DNA of 23,943 bases from Spirochaetales bacterium. GTDB lineage: Bacteria; Spirochaetota; Spirochaetia; Sphaerochaetales; Sphaerochaetaceae. The stretch spans positions 1 to 23,943 of the forward strand of contig JALFRH010000142.1 of NCBI GenBank assembly GCA_022785155.1, read 5' to 3'. Shown one piece after another: positions 22,507 to 23,943 of this stretch. The notes under the pieces are model-generated. The model saw only the letters and a program-made list of their open reading frames with translations. It was not told the DNA's origin and ran no database searches. Made by a program: the position numbers and the translations under genes. The number at the start of each line of letters is the position of its first letter. Position 1 is the stretch's first letter.

Positions 22507-23430
22507 TCACTTAGTCATCAAAGAAGCAAAGAACTCATCCACAACCCTGTTGTAGCGTTTATTGTCCACCATAAATGATAATCCATGGCCTGCCCTTGGA
22601 AAGATTTCAAATCTAATCAATTCCGGATTGGCCTCATGAATGCTCCGGCTCATATCACATGGAACAAATCTATCGTCTTCTCCATGGATCAACAAAATAG
22701 GAATATCCGTCTTTTTTACAGCTTCCGATGCACTCTCTGCCTCAAGATTGAATCTACCCCAAATTCGGGCTGATAGTTTGACAAAAGGAATAAGAAGAGA
22801 GGGGATGAGCTTCATCTTTTTCATGACACAGGAAATAATGGCTACAGGAGAGGAATAGGGGCAATCAGCGATGATTCCCCTGACAGTGGATTTATCCAAG
22901 AGGGGTGAAGCCATAAGCACAGTGGCGGCTCCCATGGATATACCGAAGAGATAGATGTCCTTTTCTTTTCCCTTTCGGTCCACGACATAGCTTACCCAGT
23001 CCACAACATCATAACGCTCTTTGATGCCGAAGGTTATGGCCCTGCCTTCACTCATACCATGGGATCTTTCGTCGACGATAAGGACATTCCAGCCTTTCTT
23101 GAAAAGCATGGCGCTGCCCCCGGAGAAATCTCTATAGGCACTACCTCTGTATCCGTGGAAAAGAATTGCCGTCGGCTTATCTTCCTCCCCCTCGTACCAT
23201 CTGCCGCAGAGACGAAGGGCATCATAGGATATGATGGAGACTTTTTCATACTCTCTCTCCATCAGGGCCGTAACCATTTCCACAGTTTCATTCTTGAATT
23301 CCTGATACTGCTCGTCATCCGGCACTATTCTTGGGTCTTCTTCCTTTCTTGGTGCAAAGATCATTTTGTAGAGAATGAAAGTGAAGACAATAATTACAAA
23401 TAAAACCAAAGCTAAGAAAACAATAACCAT
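22507..23430 (-). CDS. Membrane-anchored alpha/beta hydrolase
   Basis: This 307-residue serine hydrolase of the alpha/beta fold (BAAT/acyl-CoA thioesterase or monoacylglycerol lipase-like, FrsA-like group) is held by an N-terminal membrane helix (VIVFLALVLFVIIVFTFILY). The catalytic triad can be read: nucleophile S165 in LFGISMGAAT (GxSxG), D253 in HGEDDRFVP and H282 in RAGHGLSF. The oxyanion region is FHGYRGSAYRDFSGG (about residues 91-105), and VDERSHGMSEG follows. The active domain probably faces the periplasm, since the anchor resembles an uncleaved signal, but orientation is uncertain. Its ATG shares a base with the stop of the upstream gene (TGATG), so translation is coupled. There is no strong separate ribosome site (GGGGCG only). 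The substrate is unknown; lipid or envelope esters are plausible. Confidence 0.9.
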   Translation of the reverse strand: MVIVFLALVLFVIIVFTFILYKMIFAPRKEEDPRIVPDDEQYQEFKNETVEMVTALMEREYEKVSIISYDALRLCGRWYEGEEDKPTAILFHGYRGSAYRDFSGGSAMLFKKGWNVLIVDERSHGMSEGRAITFGIKERYDVVDWVSYVVDRKGKEKDIYLFGISMGAATVLMASPLLDKSTVRGIIADCPYSSPVAIISCVMKKMKLIPSLLIPFVKLSARIWGRFNLEAESASEAVKKTDIPILLIHGEDDRFVPCDMSRSIHEANPELIRFEIFPRAGHGLSFMVDNKRYNRVVDEFFASLMTK

Positions 23431-23943
23431 CAGTGCGCCCCAAGAACAAACTTGACTTTCATGCCTGTCTCTTCATTGTAGTTTAGTTCAGCTCCAATTT
23501 CTACTTGGATTCTGGATAATTGCCCTAAAACAGGAGATAGTGTCGTGGATAACCCCAAAGAATACTGGGATAAGGACTCTCCGTCATAGAACCAAGAGAA
23601 GCCGTACTTGGCATACAAGTCCAAGTGAGTGAAATACAAGGAAAGGAACCTCAGGCTTTTCTGGACTTCATAAGTCAGCAAATGGAAACGGGAGAAGAGA
23701 GACACCTTATCCATGTCTATGATTCCTTCCACTACAAAAGGAATGGCATAGTCCAAAGGCGAAATCGGGTTATATGGGAAAATTCCTGGAATGTAGGCAA
23801 AGAGTGAAAGGGAAGGCTGAAGGTTGAAGGCTGCAAGTTTTGCTCCCCAGCCATAAGTGTGGCGGCGCCCCACGCCTCTCTGTCTCAGGTTTTCATAGGA
23901 AAGGGAGAAATAATTATTGAAAGATCCCCTTCCATTCAAACTG
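23430..23943 (-). CDS. Partial exported/barrel-like protein, N-terminus beyond window
   Basis: The frame is open to the window edge, so the gene begins outside. A TTG at 23939 is not a convincing start. The visible 171 or so C-terminal residues alternate polar and hydrophobic positions with many aromatics: NNYFSLSYENLRQRGVGRRH, GWGAKLAAFNLQPSLSLFAY, YFTHLDLYAKYGFSWFYDG, LSQYSLGLSTTLSPVLGQLS and IQVEIGAELNYNEETGMKVK. This is the pattern of the C-terminal strands of an outer-membrane beta-barrel, possibly of the Omp85/TamA or a spirochaetal barrel type, but I cannot name the family. It ends FVLGAH rather than with the terminal Phe common in proteobacterial barrels. It is coupled through TGATG to the alpha/beta hydrolase gene. 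Confidence 0.65.
   Translation of the reverse strand, partial: SLNGRGSFNNYFSLSYENLRQRGVGRRHTYGWGAKLAAFNLQPSLSLFAYIPGIFPYNPISPLDYAIPFVVEGIIDMDKVSLFSRFHLLTYEVQKSLRFLSLYFTHLDLYAKYGFSWFYDGESLSQYSLGLSTTLSPVLGQLSRIQVEIGAELNYNEETGMKVKFVLGAH

Overview
The window looks like a chromosomal segment from an anaerobic spirochaete, most likely a host-associated Spirochaetales/Sphaerochaetaceae-type or Treponema-like organism. This is inferred from gene content: pyruvate:ferredoxin oxidoreductase, a reverse rubrerythrin, several lipoproteins, and exported small barrel-like proteins. No rRNA or taxonomic marker is present to prove it. Gene packing is tight, Shine-Dalgarno (SD) sites are mostly AGGAG-type, and several genes are coupled through TGATG or ATGA overlaps. 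I found no tRNA, rRNA, IS element, prophage or CRISPR array.

Layout. (1) 1-1428: the 3' part of malQ, closed by a strong terminator shared with the convergent neighbour. (2) 1460-8025, minus strand: a four-gene envelope operon of unknown function. It encodes a 1131-aa and a 721-aa fibronectin-III-like lipoprotein, a 142-aa lipoprotein and a 186-aa exported barrel-like protein. This is the least explained part of the window. (3) 8278-9342: a secreted ABC substrate-binding protein of the ferric siderophore/cobalamin type with no permease or ATPase beside it. (4) 9419-11923: an overlapping operon of the two halves of a ThrE/YjjP-YjjB-type exporter and an alkaline-phosphatase-superfamily phosphodiesterase. 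(5) 11895-13138, minus strand: a nitroreductase translationally coupled to a small (p)ppGpp synthetase. (6) 13327-13896: reverse rubrerythrin, divergent from the nitroreductase across a dyad-rich spacer. (7) 14256-17780: full-length nifJ preceded by a 314-bp leader with several inverted repeats. (8) 17880-18401: a small exported protein. (9) 18429-21580, minus strand: a three-gene module of an SPFH/zinc-ribbon protein, a zinc-ribbon membrane protein and a TPM-domain protein. It matches the YdjI-YdjG-YdjH set known in Bacillus, but no pspA is adjacent. (10) 21664-22467: an RNase Z-like metallo-beta-lactamase-fold hydrolase whose promoter geometry suggests a leaderless mRNA. (11) 22507-23943, minus strand: a membrane-anchored alpha/beta hydrolase coupled to a partial barrel-like gene that runs off the window.

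Functional links. nifJ, rubrerythrin and the nitroreductase form a low-potential redox block. PFOR makes reduced ferredoxin from pyruvate, rubrerythrin removes peroxide or oxygen, and the nitroreductase is a flavoenzyme tied by translation to alarmone synthesis. The fibronectin-type lipoprotein operon and the YdjI-G-H-like module are both envelope systems. They are the best candidates here for under-described biology.
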